DNA of 64,000 bases. Source: Streptomyces lomondensis (GTDB lineage Bacteria; Actinomycetota; Actinomycetes; Streptomycetales; Streptomycetaceae). The notes beneath the pieces were generated by a model. That model worked only from the letters and a program-made list of their open reading frames with translations, had not been told where the DNA came from and did no database searches. Each line of letters begins with the position of its first letter. Position 1 is the first letter of the stretch. The translations under genes and the position numbers were made by a program. The stretch is from contig NZ_BMWC01000004.1 of the NCBI RefSeq assembly GCF_014651035.1, positions 248,001 through 312,000 on the forward strand, read 5' to 3'. Positions 34,893 to 45,405 of this stretch are shown here, piece by piece.

Positions 34893-37705
34893 CCGACCAG
34901 CACTTCCGGCTCCCGCGGGGCGGCCGCATCGACCGCGGCACCGTACTGCGGTTCACCGTCGACGGGCGGGAACTGACCGGCCACCCCGGCGACACCGTCG
35001 CCTCGGCGATGCTTGCCAACGGCCTCATCGAGGTCGCGCCCTCGCTCTACCGCGGCCGTCCGCGCGGCATCGTCGCCGCGGGCGTCGAGGAGCCCAACGC
35101 CCTGGTGCAGATCGACGGTCCGTGCTCGGAGGGCATGCTGCCCGCGACGACCGTGGAGCTGTACGACGGCCTGTCCGCCACCACGCTCTCCGGGATGGGC
35201 CGGCTCGACCCGGCCCCCGACCCCGCCGTCTACGACAAGAAGTACGTCCACACGGACGTCCTGGTCGTCGGCGCCGGACCCGCAGGGCTCTCGGCCGCCG
35301 CCGCTGCGGCCGGTTCCGGTGCCCGCGTGATCCTTGTCGACGACCAGCCCGAGCCCGGCGACTGGGAGGGAGCCGCCGAACTGCTCGCGGCCCTCGACGC
35401 CGCCCCCGAGGCCGTCGTCCTGCACCGCACCACGGCTTTCGGGTCGTACGACGACAACTATGTGCTGGCCCTCCAGCGCCGCACCGACCACCTCGGCGCC
35501 GACGCCCCCGCAGGCGTTTCGCGGCAGCGGCTGTGGCACATCCGCGCCCGTCAGGTGATCCTGGCGACCGGCGCGCACGAGCGTCCGCTGGTCTTCGCGG
35601 GCAACGACCGGCCCGGGGTGATGCTCGCCGGCGCCGTGCGCACCTACCTCAACCGGTATGCCGTGGCGCCGGGTTCGCGGGCCGTGGTGAGCACGACCAA
35701 CGACAGCGCGTACGACACGGTCGCCGACCTGCACGCCGCGGGCGTCGCGGTGGCCGCGGTCGTGGACGCGCGCGCCGAACTGTCCGGGCGGGCCGCCGAG
35801 GTCGCCGCCGCGACCGGGGCGCGGGTCCTGTCCGGCAGTGCGGTGGTGGACACCTCGGGGGATCGACGGATCACTGGTGTCACCGTCCAGGGCCTCGACT
35901 CCGATGGCCGACTCGCCGGCGAGCCACGCCGGTTCGACTGCGACCTCCTCGCCGTCTCGGGCGGCTGGAGTCCGGTCGTCCATCTGCACAGCCAGCGCCA
36001 GGGCAAGCTGCGGTGGGACTCCGGACTGGTTGCCTTCGTGCCCGACGGGACCGTACGGGACCAGCAGGTCGTGGGTGCGGCGCGGGGGACGTACGGCTTC
36101 CACGGATGCGTGGCCGAGGGGGCGCGGGCCGGGGCGCTGGCGGCCACGGAGGCCGGGTTCCCGGTGCCGGTGCCTTCGGCGTCGTACGAGGAAACGCGTT
36201 CTGAGACGCGCGCCCTGTGGCTGGTGCCGGGCCCGGACGACGGCTGGGACACCCACTTCGTCGACCTCCAGCGCGATGTCACCGTCGCCGACGTCCGGCG
36301 CTCCACCGGCACCGGCATGCGAGGCGTCGAGCACGTCAAGCGCTACACCTCCCTCGGCACGGCGAACGACCAGGGCAAGACGTCCGGCGTCAACGCGATC
36401 GGCGTGATCGCCGAGGCCCTCGGCGGTTCCCCGGGAGAGATCGGCACCACGGCCTACCGGGCGCCCTACACGCCGATCGCCTTCGCCGCCCTCGCCGGGC
36501 GGGAGCGCGGCGAGCTGTTCGACCCGGAGCGGACCACCTCCATCCACAGCTGGCACGTCGCGCACGGCGCGGAGTTCGAGGACGTCGGGCAGTGGAAGCG
36601 CCCCCGGTACTACCCCCGGCCCGGGGAGGACATGGACGCGGCCGTCGCCCGTGAGTGCCGTGCGGCCCGTGAGGGCGTGGCGTTCATGGACGCCTCCACG
36701 CTCGGCAAGATCGAGATCCGGGGCACGGACGCGGGCGAGTTCCTCAACCGGATCTACACCAACGCCTTCAAGAAGCTGAAGCCCGGCACGGCCCGCTACG
36801 GCGTGATGTGCAAGCCCGACGGCATGATCTTCGACGACGGCGTGACCCTGCGCCTCGACGACGACCGCTACTTCATGACCACCACGACCGGCGGTGCCGC
36901 CGCCGTCCTGGACTGGCTGGAGGAGTGGCTCCAGACGGAGTGGCCCGAACTCGACGTGTACTGCACGTCGGTGACCGAGCAGTGGGCGACCATCGCCGTC
37001 GTCGGCCCCCGGTCGCGCGAGGTGGTCGCCCCTCTCGCCCCCGACGTCGACTTCGCGAACGAGGCCTTCCCGTTCATGGCCTTCCGCGAGACCCTCCTGG
37101 CCTCCGGCGTCCCGGCCCGCATCTGCCGGATCTCGTTCTCCGGCGAACTCGCCTACGAGATCAACGTGCCCGCCTGGTACGGCCTCGCGGTGTGGGAGGA
37201 GGTGGACGCGGTCGGCCGGCCGTACGACATCACCCCGTACGGCACCGAGACCATGCACGTCCTGCGGGCCGAGAAGGGCTACATCATCGTCGGCCAGGAC
37301 ACCGACGGCACCGTCACCCCGCAGGACGCGGGCATGTCCTGGGTGGTGTCGAAGCAGAAGGACTTCATCGGGAAGCGGTCCTTCGCCCGCCCCGACACCG
37401 CCCGCGGCGACCGCAAGCAGCTGGTCGGCCTGCTGCCGGGCGACCGCGCGACCCGGCTGCCCGAGGGCACCCAGCTCGTCGCGCCGGACGTCTCCCTGGA
37501 GACGGTGCCCGTGCCGATGCTCGGCCATGTCACCTCCAGCTACCACAGCCCGGCCCTCGGGCGCCCCTTCGCCCTGGCGCTCGTCGCCGACGGGCGGGCG
37601 AGGATCGGCGAGACCCTGCTCGCACCGGTGGGCGACAGGCTGGTGCCCGTCGAGGTGGCCGACTGCGTCCTCTACGACCCGGAAGGGACCAAGCGCGATG
37701 GCTGA
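34889..37705 (+). CDS. soxA: Sarcosine oxidase alpha subunit
   Basis: A 938-residue subunit joining three parts. A small N-terminal 2Fe-2S-ferredoxin-like domain covers about 10-100. An NAD-binding flavoprotein domain follows, with [17 protein letters not shown] near residue 128 and [18 protein letters not shown]. The C-terminal half (from about 590) is an aminomethyltransferase GcvT-like domain with [22 protein letters not shown] and [13 protein letters not shown]. The GcvT domain captures the imine carbon on THF as 5,10-methylene-THF. The length fits the family. It overlaps soxD (4 bp) and soxG (8 bp). Confidence 0.94.
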   Translation: MTDQHFRLPRGGRIDRGTVLRFTVDGRELTGHPGDTVASAMLANGLIEVAPSLYRGRPRGIVAAGVEEPNALVQIDGPCSEGMLPATTVELYDGLSATTLSGMGRLDPAPDPAVYDKKYVHTDVLVVGAGPAGLSAAAAAAGSGARVILVDDQPEPGDWEGAAELLAALDAAPEAVVLHRTTAFGSYDDNYVLALQRRTDHLGADAPAGVSRQRLWHIRARQVILATGAHERPLVFAGNDRPGVMLAGAVRTYLNRYAVAPGSRAVVSTTNDSAYDTVADLHAAGVAVAAVVDARAELSGRAAEVAAATGARVLSGSAVVDTSGDRRITGVTVQGLDSDGRLAGEPRRFDCDLLAVSGGWSPVVHLHSQRQGKLRWDSGLVAFVPDGTVRDQQVVGAARGTYGFHGCVAEGARAGALAATEAGFPVPVPSASYEETRSETRALWLVPGPDDGWDTHFVDLQRDVTVADVRRSTGTGMRGVEHVKRYTSLGTANDQGKTSGVNAIGVIAEALGGSPGEIGTTAYRAPYTPIAFAALAGRERGELFDPERTTSIHSWHVAHGAEFEDVGQWKRPRYYPRPGEDMDAAVARECRAAREGVAFMDASTLGKIEIRGTDAGEFLNRIYTNAFKKLKPGTARYGVMCKPDGMIFDDGVTLRLDDDRYFMTTTTGGAAAVLDWLEEWLQTEWPELDVYCTSVTEQWATIAVVGPRSREVVAPLAPDVDFANEAFPFMAFRETLLASGVPARICRISFSGELAYEINVPAWYGLAVWEEVDAVGRPYDITPYGTETMHVLRAEKGYIIVGQDTDGTVTPQDAGMSWVVSKQKDFIGKRSFARPDTARGDRKQLVGLLPGDRATRLPEGTQLVAPDVSLETVPVPMLGHVTSSYHSPALGRPFALALVADGRARIGETLLAPVGDRLVPVEVADCVLYDPEGTKRDG

Positions 37706-38321
37706 GCCGATGACCGAGGCGGGCCCGGTGGCCCTGCGGACAAGCCCCCTGGCGCATCTGGAGGAGCGGATGCGCGCCGCCGCCGTCCCCGGCGCCCGGG
37801 GCGTCACGCTGACGGAGCGGCCGTTCCTCACCATGGTGAACCTGCGCGTCGGCCCCGGCTCCGAAGCAGCGGACCGGATCGAGCACACCCTGGGGGCACG
37901 GCTGCCGCGCCGGTGCGGCGACACCACCTCCGCCGGGCCCCACACCGTCGTCTGGCTGGGCCCCGACGAGTGGCTCGTCCTCTCCTCGGCCGAAGGGGCC
38001 GTCCTGACCGCCGAGTTGCGGGCGGCGCTCGGGCCGGCCCCGGGCTCGGCCGTGGACGTCTCCGCGAACCGCACCACGCTGGAGCTGAGCGGCCCGTCGT
38101 CCCGTCAGGTGCTGGAGAAGGGCTGCCCGCTGGACCTGCATCCCCGGGCCCTCGGTCCCGGGCGGGCGGTGTCGACCACGGTGGGCCCCGTGGCGGTGCT
38201 GCTCTGGCAGGTCGACGACGCGCCGACGTACCGCCTGTTCCCGCGCTCCTCGTTCGCCGACTACCTGGGGCGCTGGCTCATCGACGCGATGGAAGAGTTC
38301 CGCGGCCCGGAGGTGCCGTGA
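37698..38321 (+). CDS. soxG: Sarcosine oxidase gamma subunit
   Basis: A 207-residue accessory subunit starting at ATG 37698, inside the end of soxA. Family-like blocks include [49 protein letters not shown] and [20 protein letters not shown]. It completes the heterotetramer and stabilises the THF-binding region. No clear terminator hairpin was found after it. Confidence 0.91.
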   Translation: MAEPMTEAGPVALRTSPLAHLEERMRAAAVPGARGVTLTERPFLTMVNLRVGPGSEAADRIEHTLGARLPRRCGDTTSAGPHTVVWLGPDEWLVLSSAEGAVLTAELRAALGPAPGSAVDVSANRTTLELSGPSSRQVLEKGCPLDLHPRALGPGRAVSTTVGPVAVLLWQVDDAPTYRLFPRSSFADYLGRWLIDAMEEFRGPEVP

Positions 38322-38387
38322 GGGGGCGCCGGCCGAGCACGGCAGCGGGTGAACGCCGTGCGGGGTACCAGGGGTGCGCCGGGTTCG

Positions 38388-38950
38388 TCAGCCGGCCAGG
38401 CGTTCCACCAGCAGGAACCCGCCGATGGCGATCATCAGCGCACCGGAGGCACGGGTGACCGCCCGGGCCGCGGAGGGCCTGGTCCGCAGGACGGTGCGGG
38501 CCAGGACTCCGACGGCGAGGTGGACGACGGCGCAGGCGGCCATGTGCAGCGAGCCGAGCAGGCCGGTCTGCGTGGCGACCGGCCAGCCGCCCGCGGGGTC
38601 GATGAACTGCGGGAACAGCGAGAAGTACAGCAACAGCGCCTTCGGATTCAGCCCGCTGGTGCCGGCCCCCTTGAGCATGATCCGCAGGGAGGACGAGCCG
38701 GCGGCGGAACCGGCCTCCGCCGCGGAGGCCGTCACGGCGGTCGGCTGCCGCAGCACGCCCCAGCCGAGCCACATAGATAGCCGGCTCCGGCCAGGGTCAG
38801 GGCGGTGAGCACAGTCGCCGAGCTCGCCACGAGGACCACCAGGCCCGCGACCGCGAGCAGGGTGTACCCCGCGTATCCGGCGATCAGCCCGGCGACCGCC
38901 GGAACGACCGACCGGTCCCTCAGGCCCGCGGCGATCGCATAGGCCCAGTG
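38388..38950 (-). pseudogene. LysE-family amino-acid exporter remnant
   Basis: The C-terminal 120 residues (GAGTSGLNPKALLLYFSLFPQF, RASGALMIAIGGFLLVERL) are clearly LysE/RhtB-type. The upstream part (HWAYAIAAGLRDRS, LIAGYAGYTLLAVAGL) is in another frame, with the break near 38775, one base short between YL and WLGWG. The first helix and its TPGPN motif are missing: the sequence reads RPSLPHWAY at 38940-38957 with no start codon in frame. Truncation plus frameshift indicate a dead gene. It is divergent from an intact Lrp regulator, the usual partner of such exporters. Confidence 0.75.
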
Positions 38951-39028
38951 AGGAAGGCTAGGCCGGATCGCCCCGAAAGTGTTCCTTCTTTCCCCCTTGA
39001 TCGCACCGTCCGGGGCAGAATCTTCCCC

Positions 39029-39481
39029 ATGGATGCCCTGGACCGGAAAATTCTTACCGAGCTGCAGCGGGACGGCCGGCTCACCGTCACCGAGCTGGCC
39101 GCTCGCGTGCGGCTGAGCGTCTCGCCCTGCCACCGCCGGCTGCGCGACCTCGAACGCGAGGGCGCGATCCGCGGCTACCGGGCGGTCGTGGATCCGGCCG
39201 CCGTGGGCCTCGACTTCGAAGCCCTCGTCTTCGTCACCCTGCGCTGGGAGGACGCCGACACGGTCACCGCGTTCGAAGAGGCGGTGGCCGCCGTCCCGCA
39301 TGTGCTCCAGGCCCAGCGCCTGTTCGGCGAACCCGACTACCTCCTGCGCGTCGCCACCGCCGACCTGGCCGCCTTCCAGCAGCTCTACGACCAGCGGCTG
39401 GCCCGGCTGCCCGGCGTGCAGCGCCTGACCTCCACGCTCGTGATGAAGCACGTCGTGGACGACCGGCCGCTGCCCGAATAA
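39029..39481 (+). CDS. Lrp/AsnC-family transcriptional regulator
   Basis: A 150-residue feast/famine regulator. ATG 39029 puts MDALDRKILTELQRDGR at the N-terminus, the classic start; the longer open frame upstream is leader. The HTH is LTVTELAARVRLSVSPCHRRLRDLE. The C-terminal RAM domain holds EALVFVTLRWED and GEPDYLLRVATADL, which bind amino acids. It would normally control the adjacent LysE exporter, which here is broken, so it may now be an orphan. Confidence 0.9.
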   Translation: MDALDRKILTELQRDGRLTVTELAARVRLSVSPCHRRLRDLEREGAIRGYRAVVDPAAVGLDFEALVFVTLRWEDADTVTAFEEAVAAVPHVLQAQRLFGEPDYLLRVATADLAAFQQLYDQRLARLPGVQRLTSTLVMKHVVDDRPLPE

Positions 39482-39541
39482 ACCTGCCGCTGCCCGAAGG
39501 CCACCGGCCCCGGGGCGGCCACCGTCAGGCCCCGAGCGGCC

Positions 39542-40492
39542 TCAGCCCTCCAGGCCGCCGGCGAACGGCATCGTCCGCCACTGCTCGACGGCCGGCTTCA
39601 GCGCGTCCACGAGCAGCGGCAACTGCGGCGCCAGCGCGAGACACGCCACCGCGCGGGACATGCCCACGGCGTTGACGAAACGCAGCACGCCCTCGTCCAG
39701 CCGCCGCAGACCCCGGCGCTCGGCGGCCGCGTCGTAGGCGGCCTCGCACTCGGGGCCGAGAGCCGCCAGGTCCCACTCGACCGGTCCCAGCGTGGTCAGC
39801 TCGAAATCGGAGTACAGCTCGCCGTGCGGGGCGGAGACGATGTTGGCGGCGGGGGAGTCGCCGTGGATCGGCTGGACTTCGACACCCGGGAACGCCGCCT
39901 CGAACTCCGCGCGCGAGCTGAGGACGGGTTCCAGCACCTCCCACTCGCGCCGCGCACGGTCCAGGTCGGCCGGGTCGAGGAGGTCCGGACGCCCGTCGAG
40001 CGCGGCGAGCCCGTCGGTGACGAACCGCGGCTCGGCCGCCGACAGGAACGGCAGCTCACCCGGGTACGCGCGCAGCGCGGCGTGCAGATCGGCGACCAGG
40101 CCGGCGTTGCGCACGAAGTCGGGTTCGACGCTCTGGTCCAGCTCGACGAACTGCCAGAACGTCATCGAGAAACCGTCGCGCCGCACCGGCTCGCGCGGCA
40201 CGAGCGGACTCGGCGGGATCACCGGGTGACCCTGGTCCGCGAGCCACCCCGCCACCTCCAGCTCCAGCCGCTGCCGCGCCGCCTGGTGATCGGGATCGGC
40301 GTACGGGGGCAGGACGGTGGGCACCCGCACCACCACGGGCGACGGAGCGAGGTGCACCACGACGGAGAAGACGTCGTAGAGCACCCGCGCGTCGGTCACC
40401 GCGAGCCCCAGATCACGCCCCGCCGCGACGGCCGCGGCGAGCGCGCGGGACGAGCGGGCGGCTATCTGATCAGGCGTCATCAACCCTTGCAT
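39542..40492 (-). CDS. Aminoglycoside phosphotransferase-like (APH) kinase
   Basis: A 316-residue protein of the APH/choline-kinase fold. The catalytic loop is PIHGDSPAANIVS (H-G-D and Asn), followed by the metal-binding YSDFELT in place of DFG or DWE. An N-terminal lobe with VVVRVPTVLP supplies the ATP lysine/arginine region. In streptomycetes most such genes are not proven resistance genes and the substrate is unknown. It is monocistronic, convergent with lrp. Confidence 0.78.
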   Translation of the reverse strand: MQGLMTPDQIAARSSRALAAAVAAGRDLGLAVTDARVLYDVFSVVVHLAPSPVVVRVPTVLPPYADPDHQAARQRLELEVAGWLADQGHPVIPPSPLVPREPVRRDGFSMTFWQFVELDQSVEPDFVRNAGLVADLHAALRAYPGELPFLSAAEPRFVTDGLAALDGRPDLLDPADLDRARREWEVLEPVLSSRAEFEAAFPGVEVQPIHGDSPAANIVSAPHGELYSDFELTTLGPVEWDLAALGPECEAAYDAAAERRGLRRLDEGVLRFVNAVGMSRAVACLALAPQLPLLVDALKPAVEQWRTMPFAGGLEG

Positions 40493-40668
40493 GCCGCGAT
40501 GGTGCCATGCCGCACACGGCCACGCGACGGATTAAGGATCAACGGCTCCGCCCCGGCAGCGGTGCGCCCCCGGTCAAGAACCGGTGCGCTGCACGGCAAC
40601 CGGCCCGGTGCCCTCCGCCCTAGCGTGGCCGCGTCCGCACCACTCGCCCGGAAACGAGGAAGGAGCAC

Positions 40669-41157
40669 ATGCCGTACATCACCGTGGGCCAGAGAACCCG
40701 ACGAGGACGGCGTTCTCCAGGTCGAGGCGGGGAGCTTCGACGCCTCCCTGGGCCGTCAGTTCGCCGCCACCGCGCTCGACCTGCTGGCGCTGCTGATCAA
40801 CGAGCGGAGCGGCCGCTTCACCTCCCCGGCCCCGGAGACCGCCGCGGCCACCCTCGTCCGCGTGCAGGACCACATCCGCCGCAACCTCTCCGACCCCGGC
40901 CTGTCACCGACCGGGATCGCCCGCCCACTTCATGTCGGTCCGCTACCTGCACAAGCTCTTCGAGCCGGTGTCCGGGGCACGGGGTCGCGACCGTCGCCCG
41001 CCGCTGGGGGTTCGTGAGCCCCAGCCATTTCAGCCGTGCCTTCCGCGCGGCCTACGGAGTGACGCCCCGCGAGTGGCGGACGCACGGCCTGTGCGGCGAA
41101 GGGCAGCAGGAGGCGGCGGGGCGGGAACGTCCCGTGGGACCGGCTCGTTGCCCATGA
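40669..41157 (+). pseudogene. Fusion scar: alpha/beta-hydrolase start joined to AraC-regulator remnant
   Basis: After a good RBS (GAGGAAGGAG) the first eight codons read MPYITVGQ, the usual opening of actinomycete alpha/beta hydrolases (chloroperoxidase-like). At about 40693 this switches to another gene: EAGSFDASLGRQF, DLLALLINERSG, VQDHIRRNLSDP, then HTH pieces VRYLHKLFE and GVATVARRWGFVSPSHFSRAFRAAYGVTPREWR. These are parts of an AraC-family regulator spread over all three frames, with part of the HTH missing. This is a non-functional deletion product. Confidence 0.7.
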
Positions 41158-41188
41158 GTTCGCCCACGTCACCGACCCAGGGAGCATC

Positions 41189-41845
41189 GTGCCCGACACC
41201 ACGCCCGACCCGTCCACCGTCCTCCCCGCACTCCCGGCCCTGAGCGCGCAGGCCGAGCGGCTGATCGAGCTGGGCGTGCACGAGATCGCCGGGCTGTCCG
41301 CCGAGGAGGTCCGTACGTTCGCCGCCGAGGCCGACGGCGACGGTGCCCTGCTGACCGTGCACCCGGACAGAGCCCCCGCCTCCGCCCTCGCACCGCTGCT
41401 GCGCCGCGACGGCAGACCCGGCTTCGTCGTCGTCGACATGCCCGACGTCGACGAGTTCGCCCCGTGCGCCCTCGATCTGCCCGACGCCCCGCTCTACCTC
41501 GTCACCGGCGTCGACCGCGGCGACCACATGGCCAACTGGTCGCCGGACGAGGCACTGCCCGCCCTCAGCAAGGAGGACCGCACCCCGCTGGTGCTCACCG
41601 AAGGAATCCACTGGGTGCTCCAGCAGCCGGAGGCCCTGGAGCGCAACCGCTGCTTCATGACCATCGGCTCCCGGCTGCGCAAGCCCGACGGCACCCTGGA
41701 CGCCCGCACCCCGGCGATCTGGATCAGCAACGGCACCGGGCGGGACGGCCGCGAGCGCCGCAACGCCCCGAAGGTCGGCTGGTGCTGGTGGAACAACCGC
41801 CACACCTGGCTGGGCTTCGCCTCGGCCACGGGCCGCGGGGTCTAG
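41189..41845 (+). CDS. DUF5701-family protein, function unknown
   Basis: A 218-residue soluble protein starting at GTG 41189. Blocks such as LLRRDGRPGFVVVDMPDVDEF, YLVTGVDRGDHMANWSPDEAL, LTEGIHWVLQQP and PAIWISNGTGRDGRERRNAPKVGWCWWNNRH match the conserved actinomycete DUF5701 pattern as I recall it. No catalytic motif can be named. It is followed immediately by a terminator-like hairpin. The region 41866-42142 holds no convincing gene. Confidence 0.72.
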   Translation: MPDTTPDPSTVLPALPALSAQAERLIELGVHEIAGLSAEEVRTFAAEADGDGALLTVHPDRAPASALAPLLRRDGRPGFVVVDMPDVDEFAPCALDLPDAPLYLVTGVDRGDHMANWSPDEALPALSKEDRTPLVLTEGIHWVLQQPEALERNRCFMTIGSRLRKPDGTLDARTPAIWISNGTGRDGRERRNAPKVGWCWWNNRHTWLGFASATGRGV

Positions 41846-41865
41846 GACCCCCGGGGCCGGGGGTC
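41846..41865 (+). terminator. Terminator after the DUF5701 gene
   Basis: A 9-bp perfect inverted repeat (GACCCCCGG / CCGGGGGTC) with a 2-nt spacer begins at the base after the stop codon. Confidence 0.6.
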
Positions 41866-42142
41866 ACCGGCGCGGGCCTTGGCGTGGGCCCCTGGGACCG
41901 GCGTGCCGGCCCGGGTCGCGTCACTGTGTGAAGCGGAGGGGCGGTGCCGGGCGGCCCGCGGTCAGGGCGGTGAGGCCCGGCCTCCCGCCAGTTCCCCTGG
42001 CCGAGATGGACCAACGGCACCGAGTAGCCGACGGTCAGGACGGTGAAGTCCCGTACGTCGGGCGGGATTCGGTCGCGGTGGCAGGGGTCCGCGAGCGCCA
42101 TCGCTCATTAGGCCAGGTACGCAGGCCCCGGCACTGGAGGGG

Positions 42143-43642
42143 TCAGAACCTGGGGCGGGGGGACTGGGACTGGACGAGTTCCTCGGCCTCCGCCTCGGTC
42201 TCGACGGAGGGCGGGGAGCCGGCCAGGGGCTTGTTGGCGGTTTCCCGCATGCACAGGACGGCGACCACACCGACCAGTGCAGCGGCCGTGGCGTAGTACG
42301 CCGGCATGAGGGTCGAGTCGAAGGCGCTGATCAGAGCGGTGATCACCAGAGGCGTCGTGCCGCCGAAGACCGAGGTGGCCAGGTTGTAGGCGACCGACAG
42401 GGACCCGTAGCGGACATGGGTGGGAAAGATCGCCGGGAGCGCCGCCGACATCGTGCCGAGCATCGTCACCAGCGAGAGCCCCATCATCAGCAGTCCCAGG
42501 GCGATGAGGAGGACACTGCCCTGCCGGATCAGCAGGAAGGACGGCAGGGACAGGAAGAGGAAGCCCAGCATCCCCGTCATCAGCAGCGGCCGGCGCCCGA
42601 AGCGGTCCGAGAGCCGTCCGACCTGGTTGATCAGGCACATCTGAAGGACCATCACGAGGAGCAGGATCAGCAGCCCGTGATTGGTGTCGTAGCCCAGTTC
42701 GTCGGACAGGTACGTCGGCATGTACGAGAGCAGCATGTAGTCGGTGATGTTGTACGCCGCGACGAGCGCCAGGCACAGCAGCAGCGGCCGCCAGTAGCGG
42801 GTGAAGATCTTGCCGAGGTCGGCGGCGGCCGAGGTCTCCACGGCCTCGGCGGCCTCGCTCGCCTTGACCTGCCCGCCCTCCAGCTTCTGGAACGCGGGCG
42901 TCTCGTCCAGCTTGAGCCGCAGATAGAGGCCGATGAAGCCGAGCGGGGCCGCGATCAGGAAGGGAATCCGCCAGCCCCACGCCAGCATCTGGTCGTCGCT
43001 CAGGAGGCTCTGCAGGACGACGACGAGGCCGGAGGCCCCGACATAGCCGGCGAGCGTGCCCAGCTCCAGGAAGCTGCCGAAGAAGCCGCGCCGCTTGTCG
43101 GGCGCGTACTCCGCGATGAAGGTCGAGGCGCCCCCGTACTCCCCGCCGGTCGAGAAGCCCTGCACCAGCCGGAAGAAGATCAGCAGGGCCGGGGCCCAGA
43201 GGCCGATGACGGCGTGCGAGGGGACGAGGCCGATGGCGAAGGTCCCCACGGCCATCATGATCATGGTGAGGGAGAGGATGCGCTTGCGGCCGACCTTGTC
43301 GCCGAGCGGCCCGAAGACCATGCCGCCGAGAGGACGCACCAGGAAGGCCACCGCGAACGTCGCGAACGAGCTGAGCAGCTGGGCGGTGTCGTTCCCCGAG
43401 GGGAAGAAGACCTGCCCGATGGTCGAGGCCAGATAGCTGTAGATGCCGAAGTCGTACCACTCCATCGCGTTGCCGAGGGCGGCGGCCTTGGTGGCGCGCT
43501 TGACCGCCGCCTCGTCGGTGACGGTGATGTCGCTGCGGCGCAGCTTCGGGTGGCGTCGTTTCTCGATCGCCCGGAACAGCATCCGGTGTCGTTTCACAGC
43601 CGCGCGATCCACCGACTCGTCGTTGTCGGGCGCCGCCATCAC
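42143..43642 (-). CDS. MHS-family MFS symporter (ProP-like)
   Basis: A 499-residue 12-TM transporter of the metabolite:H+ symporter family. Seen are the TM1 motif NAMEWYDFGIYSYLA, motif A GPLGDKVGRKR, GFSTGGEYGGASTFIAEYAP (the hallmark of MHS proteins) and the second motif A GRLSDRFGRRP. ProP-like members import proline, glycine betaine or small carboxylates. A betaine-type substrate would suit the sarcosine operon 4 kb away, but that link is inference. ATG 43642 is followed in frame by a second ATG. Confidence 0.87.
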   Translation of the reverse strand: MMAAPDNDESVDRAAVKRHRMLFRAIEKRRHPKLRRSDITVTDEAAVKRATKAAALGNAMEWYDFGIYSYLASTIGQVFFPSGNDTAQLLSSFATFAVAFLVRPLGGMVFGPLGDKVGRKRILSLTMIMMAVGTFAIGLVPSHAVIGLWAPALLIFFRLVQGFSTGGEYGGASTFIAEYAPDKRRGFFGSFLELGTLAGYVGASGLVVVLQSLLSDDQMLAWGWRIPFLIAAPLGFIGLYLRLKLDETPAFQKLEGGQVKASEAAEAVETSAAADLGKIFTRYWRPLLLCLALVAAYNITDYMLLSYMPTYLSDELGYDTNHGLLILLLVMVLQMCLINQVGRLSDRFGRRPLLMTGMLGFLFLSLPSFLLIRQGSVLLIALGLLMMGLSLVTMLGTMSAALPAIFPTHVRYGSLSVAYNLATSVFGGTTPLVITALISAFDSTLMPAYYATAAALVGVVAVLCMRETANKPLAGSPPSVETEAEAEELVQSQSPRPRF

Positions 43643-43739
43643 GTCGTTCCTTTCGCCGGTCGTCTTCCCGAGCAGAACGCCTGCACAGTTCTCGCGCGAT
43701 CAAACGACCCCCTTCACACGGCGTCCGGTCGACTACCGA

Positions 43740-43770
43740 GGGTGAGGTGCGGGTGCTCAGGGTGAGATGC
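43740..43770. repeat. 20-bp-spaced direct repeat in a divergent transporter promoter
   Basis: GGGTGAGGTGC (43740-43750) and GGGTGAGATGC (43760-43770) are near-identical and start exactly 20 bp apart, between two divergent transporter genes. Spacing near two helix turns suggests a protein-binding site. Confidence 0.4.
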
Positions 43771-43882
43771 CTCGCGTCCGTGCCGGGCGGTGTGTGCGCC
43801 TGCCCCGGCGGGGGAACTTGTCCCGCCCGGGTGCGCCCGATGAGCGTCGCCCGGGCGCGCCTGGCGAGAGGAAGGAGCCCAT

Positions 43883-45394
43883 GTGACGGCGTCGGCGGCG
43901 GATGGCCGGGACCAGGGCACGCCGGTGGCGGGCGGCGAACCGGATCCGCGCCGGTGGCGGGCCCTGTGGGTCACCCTGGTGGCCGGCTTCATGAGCCTGC
44001 TCGACGTGTCGATCGTGGCGGTCGCGCTGCCCACCGTCCAGCGCGAGCTGCACGCCTCCGCCGCGCAGGTGCAGTGGGTGGTGTCCGGATACGCCCTGAC
44101 GTTCGCCCTCGCCCTCGTCACCGCCGGCCGCCTCGGCGACGCGCTGGACCGGCGCCGCATCTTCCTGCTGGCCCTCAGCGGCTTCGTGCTCTTCAGCGCG
44201 GCCTGCGGAGCGGCTCCCACCATCACCTGGCTGGTGGCGGCCCGTCTCGCCCAGGGGCTGGCGGCCGGCTTCATGGCCCCGCAGAACTCCGCGCTCATCC
44301 AGCAGATGTTCCGTGGCGCCGAACGCGGTCGCGCCTTCGGCTTCTTCGGCGCCACCGTCGGCATCTCCTCCGCCGTGGGCCCGCTCACCGGCGGCACCAT
44401 CCTCGCGCTGGCGGACGGCGCCCAGGGCTGGCGGTGGATCTTCTACGTCAACGTCCCGATCGGCATCCTCGCCGTCCTCCTCGGCCGCCGCCTGCTGCCC
44501 CGCACCCCGCGCTCCGGTCGGGGACACGTGGACCTGCCCGGCGTCCTGCTCCTCGGCCTCGGCGTCCTCGCGCTCATGTACCCGCTGGTCCAGGCGGAGG
44601 CCGGCGGCCTGAGCCGGCTGTGGTGGCTGTTCCTCGCCGGTGCCGCGCTGCTCGTCGTCTTCACGCGGTGGCAGCGCCGCCTCGTCGCCGGGGGCACCCA
44701 GCCGCTGCTCGATCCCCGCCTGTTCACCACCGTGCGCGGCTATGCCATCGGTGCCGGCGTCGGCACGCTCTACTTCATCGGCTTCAGCGGCGTCTGGCTG
44801 GTCTTCGCGCTGTTCTACCAGAGCGGCCTGGGCTTCTCCCCGTTCCGGTCCGGCCTCGCCGTGACTCCCTTCGCGCTCGGCTCGGCCTGCGGGGCCGTGG
44901 TCTCCGGACGGCTGGTGGACCGGCTCGGCCGCGTCCTCACCGTGGGCGGGCTGACGGCGGTGATCGCCGGGCTGGGCGGTGCCGCGCTGCTGCTCCGCTT
45001 CGCGCCCCTCGGCATGGCGCCCTGGCTCGCCGCCCCGGCCCTGTTCCTCGGCGGCGTCGGCAGCGGCTGCGTGGTGTCACCCAACATCACCATGACGCTG
45101 CGCGAGGTGCCCGTGCGCATGGCGGGCGCGGCGGGCGGGGCCCTCCAGACCGGGCAGCGGCTCGGCGCCGCGGTGGGCACCGCCGCCCTGCCCGGGCTCT
45201 TCTACGTGGTGCTGGCCCGGAGCGACGACTACCGAGGCGCCCTTGTCACCGCGCTGGGTGCCGGCCTCGTCGGCATGGCGGCGTCCCTGGCCCTGGCGAC
45301 GTACGACTGGCGCCGCGACCGGCGGACGGGCCGGCCGCACAAGAAGTGCCCGGACGACGTCGCCCACAGCCCCGTGCACGCCCGGCAGACCTGA
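43883..45394 (+). CDS. DHA2-family MFS exporter
   Basis: A 503-residue, 14-TM drug:H+ antiporter starting at GTG 43883, with GAGAGGAAGGAG about 9 nt upstream. Motif D1 is SLLDVSIVAVALP, motif A AGRLGDALDRRR, and the TM5 motif C-like region GISSAVGPLTGG. The C-terminus is basic (HKKCPDD). It is a second exporter of this family in the window, not closely similar to the one at 8.8 kb. No regulator is adjacent, and the substrate is unknown. Confidence 0.86.
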   Translation: MTASAADGRDQGTPVAGGEPDPRRWRALWVTLVAGFMSLLDVSIVAVALPTVQRELHASAAQVQWVVSGYALTFALALVTAGRLGDALDRRRIFLLALSGFVLFSAACGAAPTITWLVAARLAQGLAAGFMAPQNSALIQQMFRGAERGRAFGFFGATVGISSAVGPLTGGTILALADGAQGWRWIFYVNVPIGILAVLLGRRLLPRTPRSGRGHVDLPGVLLLGLGVLALMYPLVQAEAGGLSRLWWLFLAGAALLVVFTRWQRRLVAGGTQPLLDPRLFTTVRGYAIGAGVGTLYFIGFSGVWLVFALFYQSGLGFSPFRSGLAVTPFALGSACGAVVSGRLVDRLGRVLTVGGLTAVIAGLGGAALLLRFAPLGMAPWLAAPALFLGGVGSGCVVSPNITMTLREVPVRMAGAAGGALQTGQRLGAAVGTAALPGLFYVVLARSDDYRGALVTALGAGLVGMAASLALATYDWRRDRRTGRPHKKCPDDVAHSPVHARQT

Positions 45395-45405
45395 CGCGGG
45401 GCGCC

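Noticed and set aside
34727-38077. 1116-codon minus-strand open frame opposite soxDAG
   Set aside because: Shadow of the sox operon; the plus strand encodes fully conserved sarcosine oxidase subunits.
39542-40492. Calling the APH-like kinase an antibiotic-resistance gene
   Set aside because: The fold is clear, but no resistance-specific features can be seen and most such genes are untested; kept as APH-like only.
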